DNA from: Halomonas sp. BDJS001
Lineage (GTDB): Bacteria; Pseudomonadota; Gammaproteobacteria; Pseudomonadales; Halomonadaceae
DNA: 64,000 bases
Direction: 5' to 3'
NCBI RefSeq assembly: GCF_026104355.1
Contig: NZ_CP110535.1
Coordinates: forward strand, 1,550,001-1,614,000
The position numbers and the translations under genes are program-made. Shown piece after piece: positions 8,308 to 17,687 of the stretch (the stretch's first letter is position 1; the number at the start of each line of letters is the position of its first letter). A model generated the notes under the pieces. It saw nothing but the letters and a program-made list of their open reading frames with translations. It was not told the origin of the DNA and did not search any database.

Positions 8308-10569
8308 ATGCTTGAGGTGCTGCGCCGGGTGATTCAGGAGGTGAATGGCGCGCGCACCCTCGACGCCGCGCTGTCCACGATGGTACGCCGAATTCGTAAA
8401 GCGATGCAGACCGACGTGTGCTCCTTCTACCTGTACGACAAGGAGCTTGAGTCGCTGGTATTGATGGAGACCATCGGTCTGCGCACTCAAGCAGTTGGGC
8501 GCGTCGTACTGCCGCTAGGCGAAGGCCTGGTGGGCTTGGTGGCCAAGCGCAGCGAGCCGCTTAACCTCGAGGACGCCCAGACCCACCCGCAGTTCCGCTA
8601 TTTTGAAGCGACCGGAGAGGAGCGCTACTCCAGTTTTCTGGGTGTGCCGATTATTCATCAGCGCCATATGCTGGGCGTGTTGGTTGTCCAGCAAGCCGAA
8701 AAGCGCCGCTACGATGATGAAGATGAAGCCTTCCTGGTAACCATGGCAGCGCAATTGGCGGGAGTGCTAGCCCACGCATTAGCGACAGGCAACCTGCTGC
8801 GCCCGGCGCTTGCTGGTGGTCAGGCAATGTTTAAAGGCGTTGCGGCCTCCCCAGGTATGGCCATGGGGGAGGCGGTGGTCATTACTCCTCCCTCCGACCT
8901 TAATAGCGTGCCTGATCTCATTCCAAGCGATCAAGATTACGAGGTGGCGCGCTTAAAGGAGGCCATTGGCAAAACCCGCAGCGAAATTCGCGCCGCGGCC
9001 GAGCGCTTGGCAAGCCGTATCTCCGCCCAGGAGCTGGCGCTGTTTGATGTATACCAGCAGATGCTTGGCGAAGCCGCGCTGGCCGATGAGGTGGAGAAAC
9101 GTATTCGCGAAGGCCAGTGGGCGCCCGGCGCCTTGGCCGACGTAGTGCGCCGTCACGTCCAGTACCTAGAGCGGGTGGACGATAACTACCTGCGCGAGCG
9201 GGCGGCGGATATTCGCGACCTGGGCCGCCGGGTACTGGCGCATCTACAGGAAGATACGCCATCAACGCCGGAAACCTATCCCGATAACGCCATTTTGGTC
9301 GGCGATGAAATTAGTGTGGCAATGCTGGGCGAGGTGCCCCGCGAGAAGCTTAAAGGGCTGGTCTCAGTGCGCGGCTCCAGCACGTCTCACGTGGCAATCG
9401 TCGCTCGCGCCATGGGCATTCCAACCGTGCTGGGCATGGTGGACTTACCGCTGCCACGCCTGGGCGGTGCGCCGGTGGTGCTGGACGGCCACCGTGGCCG
9501 CCTGTTTGTACGCCCGGCGCCTGAACTTACGGCACGTTATGAGAGTCTGATCGCCGAAGAAGAGGCGCTCAGCGAACTGCTTGAGCACGAGCAGGATCTG
9601 CCCAGCGCCACGCCCGACGGCCGCACCATGCCGCTTATGGTCAATACCGGCTTAGCGGTAGATGCCACCGCGCTGCTGAAAAGTCGTATTGGTGGGGTGG
9701 GGCTCTACCGAACCGAAGTGCCATTTATGATTACCGAACGCTTCCCCGGCGAAAAAGAGCAAACCAAGCTGTATCGTGAGCAGCTTGAAGGCTTTGCCCC
9801 GTTGCCGGTGGTCATGCGCACACTGGATATCGGCGGTGACAAAGACCTGCCCTATTTCCCCATTGAAGAGGCCAATCCGTTCCTTGGTTGGCGTGGGATG
9901 CGTGTCACCCTGGATCATCCGGAGGTATTGATGGTGCAACTGCGCGCCATGCTCAAAGCCTCCATTGATCTGGATAACCTCTACGTCCTCTTCCCGATGA
10001 TCACCAACGTCGAAGAGGTCGATGAAGCGCTGCGTCTGCTTGATCGCGCCATTCTAGAGCTGGGCGAAGAGGGCATCACGGTTGTCAGGCCACAGGTGGG
10101 CGTGATGATTGAAGTGCCGGCCACTATCTACCAAATGGATGCACTGTCGAAGCGAGTTGACTTCTTCTCCGTAGGCAGCAACGACCTAACCCAGTACTTG
10201 CTGGCAGTGGATCGCAACAACCCCCGGGTCTCCAGCCTCTACGACGCCATGCACCCGGCGCTATTAGGTGCGCTGCTGGAATTGGCCAACGATGCTTCTC
10301 GGCTCAATAAACCCATTTCACTCTGCGGGGAGCTGGCCGGAGACCCGGCGGGGGCCCTGCTGCTGATGGCCATGGGCTTTACCAGCCTCTCCATGAACGC
10401 GCCAAGCCTGCCCAAAGTGCGTGCGGCTATTCGCCGAGTACCGTTTAGCGATGCCGAGCAACTGCTTAAGGAAGTGATGGAGCTGGATACGCCTGCCCAG
10501 GTACATAGCCACCTGGAAAAGCGTATGGATGAGTGGCAGCTTTCGCATCTCATGCCGCCCCGTGACTAG
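8308..10569 (+). CDS. ptsP: PEP-protein phosphotransferase PtsP (EI-Ntr)
   Basis: A protein of about 753 residues with an N-terminal GAF domain (about 17-160) followed by a full PTS Enzyme I. The phosphorylated histidine sits in GSSTSHVAIVARAMG (His361 from this start). The C-terminal PEP-binding barrel shows VGVMIEVPA, FFSVGSNDLTQYLLAVDR and the SLCGELAGDP cysteine loop. It starts the nitrogen-PTS phosphorelay (EI-Ntr to NPr to EIIA-Ntr), and its GAF domain senses glutamine in studied homologues. Start choice: ATG 8308 matches homologous N-termini (MLEVLRRVIQEVN); GTG 8290 has a better-placed purine-rich AGCGAGG and is the main alternative. The upstream neighbour is rppH. Confidence 0.92.
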   Translation: MLEVLRRVIQEVNGARTLDAALSTMVRRIRKAMQTDVCSFYLYDKELESLVLMETIGLRTQAVGRVVLPLGEGLVGLVAKRSEPLNLEDAQTHPQFRYFEATGEERYSSFLGVPIIHQRHMLGVLVVQQAEKRRYDDEDEAFLVTMAAQLAGVLAHALATGNLLRPALAGGQAMFKGVAASPGMAMGEAVVITPPSDLNSVPDLIPSDQDYEVARLKEAIGKTRSEIRAAAERLASRISAQELALFDVYQQMLGEAALADEVEKRIREGQWAPGALADVVRRHVQYLERVDDNYLRERAADIRDLGRRVLAHLQEDTPSTPETYPDNAILVGDEISVAMLGEVPREKLKGLVSVRGSSTSHVAIVARAMGIPTVLGMVDLPLPRLGGAPVVLDGHRGRLFVRPAPELTARYESLIAEEEALSELLEHEQDLPSATPDGRTMPLMVNTGLAVDATALLKSRIGGVGLYRTEVPFMITERFPGEKEQTKLYREQLEGFAPLPVVMRTLDIGGDKDLPYFPIEEANPFLGWRGMRVTLDHPEVLMVQLRAMLKASIDLDNLYVLFPMITNVEEVDEALRLLDRAILELGEEGITVVRPQVGVMIEVPATIYQMDALSKRVDFFSVGSNDLTQYLLAVDRNNPRVSSLYDAMHPALLGALLELANDASRLNKPISLCGELAGDPAGALLLMAMGFTSLSMNAPSLPKVRAAIRRVPFSDAEQLLKEVMELDTPAQVHSHLEKRMDEWQLSHLMPPRD

Positions 10570-10595
10570 GTTTTCAGGCAAATCTTAGGCGTAGC

Positions 10596-11396
10596 CTAGG
10601 ACGTTGATGCAAGCGAACCGCTGGGCAGCGACAGGGTGGTTTCACCCTCAAAGCGTCCCAGCGGCCCAAAGCGCTGCTCGGTAATCTCGATTTGTCCTTG
10701 GCTGTCCATCGTCAGCCACGAGGTGGCGCGGGTGCCGTAGTGTTCGCCAACAATAAACGCCGCCGAGAGCTGGCGCTCCAGTTCAAGCCCCACGCCGGTA
10801 TCCGGCAACGCCTCATCAGCCGCTTGTTGCGGATTTTGCATTGCGCGCTGCACGGCGCTGGGCCAGGTCTGCAAGGTGGCTACAGGTAATAAACTCTGCT
10901 CAAGCGCATCGCGAACCTGTAAAAGCTTTGGCCAGGGTGAGTTGAGGTCAGCGTTGGAGAGGCCATGCACGCCGGGAGAGACCTCGCTGAGAGCCAGACG
11001 GTCTCGGCCCCGGTGAAGGTGCCAAAGCCGCTGCGGCGTCGCGACCAATAAATTAAACCCGGCGTAGCGCAGTGCCTCGCCCTCGTTGAGTGCGGTCAGC
11101 CACCCTTCGATATCGTCACTCTGCAAAGCATTGGCGACCAGCTCACCCCGGCTTGGGGCGCCGGCAGGCACGCTTAGTTGTAGGTCACGTACATTGGTTA
11201 AAGCGGCCACGATGCCACCACGCTTGGCCGCCAGCCACGATCCACCCGCCTCCAGGTCACGCCCGCCAATAACATCGCGGCTATCTTGCCACTCACCCAG
11301 CGGCGCGGTGGGGCGCGCATAAAACTCATCACGGTTACCCATCAGCCGCAAAGGCGTGGGTGTGCCGGGTTGCCAAGCAAACGATATTAAGCACAT
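10596..11396 (-). CDS. NRDE/TANGO2-family protein
   Basis: The 266-residue product begins MCLISFAW and carries the family-naming motif in MGNRDEFYARPT, followed by GGRDLEAGGSWLA. These features define the NRDE (TANGO2-like) family, whose members resemble N-terminal-nucleophile hydrolases with Cys2 as potential catalytic residue. Members have been linked to haem handling in eukaryotes and bacteria, but the bacterial biochemistry is not settled. No signal peptide. The gene converges on ptsP with a 26-base gap and is not part of an obvious operon. Confidence 0.82.
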   Translation of the reverse strand: MCLISFAWQPGTPTPLRLMGNRDEFYARPTAPLGEWQDSRDVIGGRDLEAGGSWLAAKRGGIVAALTNVRDLQLSVPAGAPSRGELVANALQSDDIEGWLTALNEGEALRYAGFNLLVATPQRLWHLHRGRDRLALSEVSPGVHGLSNADLNSPWPKLLQVRDALEQSLLPVATLQTWPSAVQRAMQNPQQAADEALPDTGVGLELERQLSAAFIVGEHYGTRATSWLTMDSQGQIEITEQRFGPLGRFEGETTLSLPSGSLASTS

Positions 11397-11598
11397 AACA
11401 AACTCGTAGGCGAAAAGGATGGAAAACGTTCAACGCAAGAGCCGCATGACAGTAACGAAGCGTAGACGTACACTGACATCAGTATCATGTTTGTAGCATA
11501 AAACGCCACACGGTTGAGTGTGGGTATTGGCAGGTAGCCTGGGGTTTAAACAGCGGTCACGTTATTAGCGGCCATTTGGCCAATAGGAAGGCGAGATC

Positions 11599-12822
11599 AT
11601 GCAACGCTATGAAAGGGAACACTTTTGGAACGCCATTGTTTGGCCTCTGCTGTGGCCCCTCCTGCTTGTACAAGCAGCATTAGTCGTACTTTGTTTGACG
11701 GTTGGCGCCATGATGTGGTGGATGTCGCCAAGCAGTGCCTCCTGGAGCACCATGCTGTGGTTGGTGTCGGCACTGCTCATTGGCACGAGTTTGAACGTTA
11801 GCGTCTTCCTCATGCTGGTCAAAACCCGCGCTCGGCATAAAGATGCACGGTTTATGCAAGAGCTCAGCGAACTGGAACGGCATAGTCAAGCGCTCTGCAC
11901 CACCGCCGCGCGTGCACTACCCGAGCATAAATGCTCCCCACCGGATGCCGCAAACGAATCTCATCTACCGCTTCAGCGGTTGGCCAGCGTTAACGAAGTG
12001 CTAGCCGGGCTTGAACGCTGCATGCATTGCTCACAAGTAGCCAGCGCCGCCACCAAGAACTCCCGGCAGGAGCATGAGCAAACCCTGCTGGACGACCTTC
12101 AACACCAACAGCGCCAACTCAAGCATTTGATGGCTGGAAGGGAAAGGGCACGGGAAGAGTCGCGTTTGAAATCAGGCTATCTAACGCTGTTGCAACATGA
12201 AACCGACAACTTGTTAGGCCATTTAAACGCCATGGCGGACAAAGAGATTACCGATAACTGCCGCCAAAATGTCATGGAAGTATACGAGCACGTATCAGAT
12301 ATACGCGCGCTGTTGACCAACCTCATTCAACAGGATACCGATGGGCAAAGCCCTGGAAAAAGTAGTGTGATGGGAGAGGTGGGAAGTGATGGCGCGCTCG
12401 CCGCTTTGCAGCGCAATTTACGGGTATTAGTCGTCGACGATGGTCCCGTTAATTTGATGCTCGCCCGGCAGATGCTGGAAACCCAAGGCCTGCAGGTAGA
12501 GGGCGTTAGTAGTGGTGAGCAGGCGCTGGAGCGCCAAAAAAACGCCAACTTCGATTTGGTGTTCATGGATATCTTTATGCCCACCCTGGATGGCCTTGAA
12601 ACCACCCGGCGCTGGCGTGAGTACGAGCGTGATCGTGACGGCGGCAATCAAAGCGTGCTGGTCGCGTTAACCGCCAACGCCGACAATGCCGGGCGCGATG
12701 CCTGCCTGGCCGCCGGCATGGATGACCTGCTCGCCAAACCGTATCAGCCCGAAACACTGCTTAATATGATTGCCCACTGGTTCCCTGGCGCGATTAAAAC
12801 AATACCGCCTGAAGAGCGATAA
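11599..12822 (+). CDS. Membrane kinase-like protein with C-terminal receiver, no ATPase domain
   Basis: The 407-residue product has two N-terminal membrane helices (about 14-40 and 50-75). A helical stretch follows with a degenerate histidine phosphoacceptor region (about 190-240; LKSGYLTLLQHETDNLLGHL, where hybrid kinases usually have a KSEFLANMSHE-type box). The C-terminal half is a response-regulator receiver (about 273-395) with acidic pair VVDDGPVN, phosphoacceptor Asp324 in FMDIFMP and the conserved lysine in LLAKPYQP. The HATPase domain expected between them is absent, so it cannot autophosphorylate as written. It may be a phosphorelay receiver or decoy anchored in the membrane. No adjacent kinase gene is present. 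Confidence 0.75.
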   Translation: MQRYEREHFWNAIVWPLLWPLLLVQAALVVLCLTVGAMMWWMSPSSASWSTMLWLVSALLIGTSLNVSVFLMLVKTRARHKDARFMQELSELERHSQALCTTAARALPEHKCSPPDAANESHLPLQRLASVNEVLAGLERCMHCSQVASAATKNSRQEHEQTLLDDLQHQQRQLKHLMAGRERAREESRLKSGYLTLLQHETDNLLGHLNAMADKEITDNCRQNVMEVYEHVSDIRALLTNLIQQDTDGQSPGKSSVMGEVGSDGALAALQRNLRVLVVDDGPVNLMLARQMLETQGLQVEGVSSGEQALERQKNANFDLVFMDIFMPTLDGLETTRRWREYERDRDGGNQSVLVALTANADNAGRDACLAAGMDDLLAKPYQPETLLNMIAHWFPGAIKTIPPEER

Positions 12823-12974
12823 AGGTGGCTTTCTGAGTAAGCAGACTTATCATTGCACTCGTAACATTGGTGTACTGCTCGCGGCGGCGTAATGGTATGA
12901 CGATAGTGGCGGTGCTATGTGCCACTGACGTGAGCAGACGCCGATATTTTTTTGGTTAGCATTAGAGAGTGTAA

Positions 12975-13769
12975 ATGATTAATTATCCGACGATTGACCC
13001 AGTGGCTATCTCCTTGGGGCCGCTGCAAGTCCATTGGTATGGCCTGATGTACGTAGTGGGATTTGTTGCAGCTTGGTGGCTTGGCTGTCGGCGCGCATCG
13101 CGGATTGGCCTCAATAATGACGACATCGGTGATTTACTCTTCTACTGCGCGATCGGTGTCGTCGCCGGTGGGCGCCTAGGGTATGCGCTGTTTTACGGGC
13201 TAGGGCAGTGGACAGCCGACCCTCTCTGGATATTCCGCGTGTGGGATGGAGGCATGAGCTTCCATGGCGGCCTACTCGGTGTACTGCTTGCCGCCTGGAT
13301 ATTCGCCCGGCGTAAGCAACTGGCATTTTTAACCCTCACCGATTTTATCGCCCCGTTAGTGCCGATTGGCTTAGGCGCCGGACGAATCGGTAACTTTATC
13401 AACCATGAGCTACCGGGCCGCGTGACCTCGCTACCCTGGGGCATGCCGTTTCCTGGCATGGGGCCTGAGCCACGCCATCCGTCAGCGCTTTATGAAGCGC
13501 TGTTAGAAGGCGTTGTGTTGTTCGCAATTCTTTGGTGGGTCTCGGCCAAACCGACATCGCGGGGCTTTATATCCGGGCTATTCTTAGTCTGCTATGGCGT
13601 GTTCCGCTTTATGGTCGAATTTGTCCGCATGCCCGACGCCCACATCGGCTTTATTGCCTTAGGCTGGGTCACCATGGGTATGCTGCTAACGCTCCCCATG
13701 ATCGCGCTGGGCCTCGTCATCATCGCCTGGTCCCGCTCACAGCCTGTTGATGTAAAAGTCGCAAGCTAA
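12975..13769 (+). CDS. lgt: Prolipoprotein diacylglyceryl transferase
   Basis: The 264-residue integral membrane enzyme transfers diacylglycerol to the lipobox cysteine of prolipoproteins. Visible marks are [11 protein letters not shown] near the N-terminus, [13 protein letters not shown], and the Lgt signature segment [16 protein letters not shown] (the conserved Arg and Asn residues), followed by [13 protein letters not shown]. About seven membrane helices are evident. It precedes thyA-folA, a common gammaproteobacterial order, with a repeat fragment in between. Confidence 0.95.
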   Translation: MINYPTIDPVAISLGPLQVHWYGLMYVVGFVAAWWLGCRRASRIGLNNDDIGDLLFYCAIGVVAGGRLGYALFYGLGQWTADPLWIFRVWDGGMSFHGGLLGVLLAAWIFARRKQLAFLTLTDFIAPLVPIGLGAGRIGNFINHELPGRVTSLPWGMPFPGMGPEPRHPSALYEALLEGVVLFAILWWVSAKPTSRGFISGLFLVCYGVFRFMVEFVRMPDAHIGFIALGWVTMGMLLTLPMIALGLVIIAWSRSQPVDVKVAS

Positions 13770-13796
13770 GATAAAACGCCGTAAACAAAGGTTGTC

Positions 13797-13857
13797 GTAG
13801 CGGGTGGTAAGCCCACGGCGCACCCGTGGGAGCAGTGCGAAGCGGCGCCGGGGTTAA
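13797..13857 (+). repeat. Half copy of the hairpin repeat between lgt and thyA
   Basis: TAGCGGGTGGTAAGCCCACGG followed by the CGCACCCGTGGGAGCAG and GCGCCGGGGTTAAC parts of the repeat. Only the left half is present and it carries a few substitutions. Confidence 0.65.
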
Positions 13858-13948
13858 CTGGATAACGCTAACCAGCCAGCACCGCTAGACCGGGCCGCTA
13901 TGGGCGCCTAGAATAAACCGCTACATCGCCTGTTAATTTGGAAATTCT

Positions 13949-14767
13949 GTGACTGCACCAACGCCCGCGCTTGAGCAACCCTATTTAGACTTGATGCAAA
14001 CCGTTCTGGAGCATGGCGTTGACCGCCACGACCGCACGGGGGTTGGCACGCGCTCCGTGTTTGGCCATCAAATGCGCTTCGATTTATCGCGTGGTTTTCC
14101 GCTATTGACCACCAAAAAACTCCACCTGCGTTCTATCATTCACGAACTACTCTGGTTTCTGAAAGGCGACACCAACATTGCCTATCTGAAAGAGAACGGG
14201 GTAAGGATTTGGGACGAGTGGGCAGATGAAAACGGCGACCTGGGCCCCGTTTATGGCTACCAGTGGCGCAGTTGGCCCGACCCCAAAGGGGGCAGCGTCG
14301 ACCAAATTGCCAAGGTGCTTGACCAAATTCGCACCTCGCCACAGTCGCGCCGCCTGATTGTCTCCGCCTGGAACCCGGCCCAGGTCGATGACATGCAGCT
14401 TCCGCCTTGCCACTGCCTGTTCCAGTTTTACGTCGCCAATGGAAAACTGTCGTGCCAGCTATATCAGCGCAGCGCCGATATTTTCCTGGGTGTGCCATTC
14501 AATATTGCCAGCTACGCCTTGTTGCTGACCATGGTCGCCCAAGTGACCGGGCTGCAACCGGGTGAATTTATCCACACCCTAGGCGACGCACACCTGTACA
14601 GTAACCACCTTGAACAGGCCAAAGAGCAGCTGTCGCGCACGCCCAAGGCAGCGCCTAAGCTGGTGCTTAACCCAGCGATAGATGACCTGTTCGCATTCCG
14701 CTTTGAAGACATTCATATTGACGCTTACGAGGCGCACCCGCACATCAAAGCCGAGGTAGCGGTATGA
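13949..14767 (+). CDS. thyA: Thymidylate synthase
   Basis: The 272-residue ThyA methylates dUMP to dTMP using methylene-tetrahydrofolate. It shows [12 protein letters not shown], the [18 protein letters not shown] segment, [16 protein letters not shown], the catalytic cysteine in [11 protein letters not shown] and [17 protein letters not shown]. The GTG start at 13949 gives an N-terminus ([13 protein letters not shown]) that aligns with the family; the next ATG would cut into conserved sequence. Its last bases overlap the folA start (ATGA), indicating coupled translation with the enzyme that recycles its folate product. Confidence 0.95.
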   Translation: MTAPTPALEQPYLDLMQTVLEHGVDRHDRTGVGTRSVFGHQMRFDLSRGFPLLTTKKLHLRSIIHELLWFLKGDTNIAYLKENGVRIWDEWADENGDLGPVYGYQWRSWPDPKGGSVDQIAKVLDQIRTSPQSRRLIVSAWNPAQVDDMQLPPCHCLFQFYVANGKLSCQLYQRSADIFLGVPFNIASYALLLTMVAQVTGLQPGEFIHTLGDAHLYSNHLEQAKEQLSRTPKAAPKLVLNPAIDDLFAFRFEDIHIDAYEAHPHIKAEVAV

Positions 14768-15303
14768 GCCAGCAGAAAGATACCTTCGACTCCCTGGTGC
14801 CAGTGGCCATGATCGTTGCGATGGCTAAAAATCGAGTGATCGGTGTAGACGGCAAGCTACCCTGGTACCTGCCCGAAGATTTAAAGTTCTTCAAGCGTAT
14901 GACCCAGGCAAAACCGCTGGTCATGGGGCGTAAAACCTACGCCTCCATTGGCAAGCCGCTGCCCAATCGGCTTAATGTCGTGGTCACCCGCAACGCTGAG
15001 TTTTCGCATGAAGGCGTGCGCGTTTGCCACGATCTGCCCGCAGCGCTAGAGCTGGCCGACCAGCACGCCACCATAGAAGCGGCAGAAGAGATCATGGTAA
15101 TGGGAGGCGGGGAAATTTACCGCCAGGCGTTACCCTTTGCCCAACGGCTGTACATAACGGAAGTGGACATTGACGTAGAAGGCGACGCAACGTTTCCTGA
15201 CTTCGACCTCAGCGAGTGGCAGGAAGTGCAGCGCGTAGCGGGGCAGCCAGCAGAAGGGCAGCCAAACTATGATTTCGTGGTCTACGAGCGCGTCGCCGAC
15301 TGA
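14764..15303 (+). CDS. folA: Dihydrofolate reductase
   Basis: A 179-residue DHFR that regenerates tetrahydrofolate with NADPH. The typical segments are [24 protein letters not shown] (in pieces), [29 protein letters not shown], and the nucleotide-binding [13 protein letters not shown] followed by [17 protein letters not shown]. The N-terminal extension of about 12 residues before the core is slightly longer than usual. It overlaps thyA by 4 bp. Confidence 0.95.
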   Translation: MSQQKDTFDSLVPVAMIVAMAKNRVIGVDGKLPWYLPEDLKFFKRMTQAKPLVMGRKTYASIGKPLPNRLNVVVTRNAEFSHEGVRVCHDLPAALELADQHATIEAAEEIMVMGGGEIYRQALPFAQRLYITEVDIDVEGDATFPDFDLSEWQEVQRVAGQPAEGQPNYDFVVYERVAD

Positions 15304-15323
15304 ACAGGGCAAAGGAGAAGGCT

Positions 15324-16139
15324 ATGGCCGCCAGCTTAATGAACATGTTAGATGATTTAGAAGCGCGTCTGGAACGCACACAAGCTGAGCTACAAGCCCT
15401 GCGTGAAGAAAACCAGCGGCTAAAGCAGCAATTGGCGCAGCAAGACGCCCAAGAGCAAAGTGTGCCAAGCCCGGAGCCCGTCACTGCAGTAGACGCTGAT
15501 GCACCCAGCGAAGCAGCTTTCGATACAAATACTCTCGACGTCGAGGCGCCTGAAAAGAGTGCACCTGATGAAGCTGCTCCAGTGGAAACAGCCCCCGCTG
15601 CAACAGAAATAGAAACAGCATCAGAAGAGAAAGCTGAATCATCGGCTACCCATGAAGCGGCCAAAACACCTTCACCGCATGCCCTTCTTAACCAATGGTA
15701 CGAGCGTTACCCCAAAGCTTTCTTCAAGGGGCATACCAAACCGTTAAAAGTAGGTATTCACCAAGACCTTGTAGAGCGTGAAGAGTGGCCCAGCAAGTTG
15801 ATTCGCCGCGCCTTGGCCAACTACGTGAATCTTCCCCGCTATATAAAAGCCGTGCGAGAGGGCGCCGAACGGGTAGATCTGGATGGCCAGCCTGCGGGCA
15901 AGGTCGATAAAGAAGCGGCACTTCATGCGTCAGCAAAACGCGGTGACCAAAAAGAAGCAAAGCAGCCAGAAAAAACGCAACCAAAACAATCTAAACCAGC
16001 GTCTGCGGCTAAAAACACTCGCCGAGAAGCCCCTAAGCAGCCTGATATAGCGCCGAATGCAGAAAAAGTTGAGCCACGTAAGCCGCTTAGCTTGGAAGAC
16101 AAATTGTTAGACTTGCAGCAGAAGTTCAAAGGCCGCTGA
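15324..16139 (+). CDS. ProQ/FinO-domain RNA-binding protein
   Basis: The 271-residue product has three regions. An N-terminal coiled coil (about 5-42) is rich in Glu and Gln. An acidic, alanine-rich linker (about 45-115) follows. The central to C-terminal part holds a ProQ/FinO fold (about 118-200; LLNQWYERYPKAFF, KPLKVGIHQDLV, RRALANYVNLPRYIKAV), and a lysine-rich tail ends the protein. ProQ/FinO proteins bind structured RNAs and sRNAs post-transcriptionally. The coiled-coil N-terminus is not part of E. coli ProQ, so a symbol is not given. It follows folA by 20 bp and may share its transcript. Confidence 0.85.
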   Translation: MAASLMNMLDDLEARLERTQAELQALREENQRLKQQLAQQDAQEQSVPSPEPVTAVDADAPSEAAFDTNTLDVEAPEKSAPDEAAPVETAPAATEIETASEEKAESSATHEAAKTPSPHALLNQWYERYPKAFFKGHTKPLKVGIHQDLVEREEWPSKLIRRALANYVNLPRYIKAVREGAERVDLDGQPAGKVDKEAALHASAKRGDQKEAKQPEKTQPKQSKPASAAKNTRREAPKQPDIAPNAEKVEPRKPLSLEDKLLDLQQKFKGR

Positions 16140-16403
16140 GACCAGGTCTATAGCCGTGGGTTCCATTAAAAAGCACAAATAGTAAGAAAACACTGTTTTT
16201 TTCTATTGCGTTCCCTTGAATCCCAGTATAGAGTTTGTTCTGCGAGCATTGGACTATAACAAGGCTTAGTTGAGGACATGCCGCATACCACCGGGAAAAA
16301 CCGGCGGATGGCAAAAGAGCATGGCCCGCAAAAGCCAACTGCCAGCTTATTAAGAGCTGAGCAGCAACGATCGAAACAGTATACGAGTTAAGGAACTTAA
16401 ATC

Positions 16404-17462
16404 ATGAAAAAGACACTTTTAGCGACTGCTATCGTTGGCGCCCTGGGTGCCTCTGCTGCAGCTCAAGCAGCAACCGTTTATGATCAGGACGGCACTAAGC
16501 TTGACGTCTATGGTCGTATCGCCATGGGTATCGCTGGTGGCGGCCCTGAATTCAACAACGCTGGTGAAGAAATTGATGACGGCGCTGAATTTGTAGACGT
16601 TTTCTCACGTCTTGGTCTGCGCATGAGCCACGAAGTTTCTCGTGACCTGACTGCTTTCGGTCGTCTTGAGTGGCGCTTCCGTGGCGACGAGCGTTACACC
16701 GAATCTGGCTTCACGGAAATCCGTCAGAGCTACCTCGGTCTGCAAAGCGACCAGTTCGGTACCTTCCAGGCTGGTAACTTCGACAGCTTCTACAACCAGT
16801 TCGTTTCACTGCCGTTCGATGTTTACATCGACCGCGGTTTTGAATTCGCTGGTCACCCGAAGCAGTCTCGTGGCGACTCTATCGGTTACTACACGCCTGA
16901 CCTGAGCGGCTTCACTGCTTACCTGCAAGCTAAGCACTACAGCGAGCGCGGCCTGACTGAAGCTCAGCAATCTTCTGAAGGTGAAGTTGTTGCAGCGCAG
17001 GGTGGCGTACGTTATGCGCAAGGCCCGATCACCATCGGTCTTGGCTTCGTTGATGACGTTCAGCGTGGCGGCGGTAACGGCGAAGTGCTGTACGGCTTGA
17101 TCGGTTCTTACGACTTCACTGACCAGTTCTCTGCACGTCTGGGCTATGAAACTCGTGACAACAACGACAGCTACGCGCTTCGTGGTGCAAACGACGAAAA
17201 CGGCTACGACAAAGTCGGCCTGGGTGGTACTTTCACCACTGGCCCTTGGGCGTTCACTGCTGACTACTACAACGTAGATCGTGACGCTGGTCTGGACGAC
17301 AGCAACGCATGGGCGCTTGGTTCTTACTACAAAGTTTCCAGCAGCTTCGACGTGTTCCTAGAGCTGGCTGACGGCGATGCGCCGACTGTTGATCGTGACG
17401 TTACCCTTGGTGACCTGACCGACGACGTATACTGGCTGACAGGCGCTCGTTACCACTTCTAA
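16404..17462 (+). CDS. Outer-membrane porin (first of a tandem pair)
   Basis: A 352-residue Gram-negative general porin. There is a clean signal peptide (MKKTLLATAIVGALGASAAA, cleaved about residue 22 before ATVYDQDG). Alternating beta strands follow (LDVYGRIAMG, GRLEWRFRGDER) and the C-terminal strand ends in phenylalanine (GARYHF), the outer-membrane assembly signal. It likely forms a trimeric diffusion channel. AAGGAA lies about ten bases before the ATG, and a strong terminator follows, so it is transcribed alone. Codon use looks like that of a highly expressed gene. Its neighbour at 17688 is a close paralogue. Confidence 0.93.
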   Translation: MKKTLLATAIVGALGASAAAQAATVYDQDGTKLDVYGRIAMGIAGGGPEFNNAGEEIDDGAEFVDVFSRLGLRMSHEVSRDLTAFGRLEWRFRGDERYTESGFTEIRQSYLGLQSDQFGTFQAGNFDSFYNQFVSLPFDVYIDRGFEFAGHPKQSRGDSIGYYTPDLSGFTAYLQAKHYSERGLTEAQQSSEGEVVAAQGGVRYAQGPITIGLGFVDDVQRGGGNGEVLYGLIGSYDFTDQFSARLGYETRDNNDSYALRGANDENGYDKVGLGGTFTTGPWAFTADYYNVDRDAGLDDSNAWALGSYYKVSSSFDVFLELADGDAPTVDRDVTLGDLTDDVYWLTGARYHF

Positions 17463-17514
17463 GCCTGGTTTAACTACCACGCTTGAAGGGTTAACAGCCT
17501 AGCAGAACCAATAG

Positions 17515-17545
17515 AACCGGCCTCTTAGAGGCCGGTTTTTTTTGG
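17515..17545 (+). terminator. Rho-independent terminator of first porin
   Basis: AACCGGCCTC and GAGGCCGGTT form a perfect 10 bp stem with a TTA loop, then a run of eight T. Confidence 0.93.
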
Positions 17546-17687
17546 CTCATAGTTTGCTTTTTAGACGGTAATACAAATAAGAACGATTTTTCTTTAATGA
17601 TTTCTTGATATTGTATAACATTATCTGGCTGTGCAGCTGAGAAGCTAAAGCAGTCAATAAAATTAGCGTATCAAGGGGTTATTTATA

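Noticed and set aside
16201..16260. Sigma-70 promoter of the first porin
   Set aside because: TTGCGT/TATAGA and TTGTTC/TATAAC pairs exist but with spacings of 15 and 14, too short to list as a feature.
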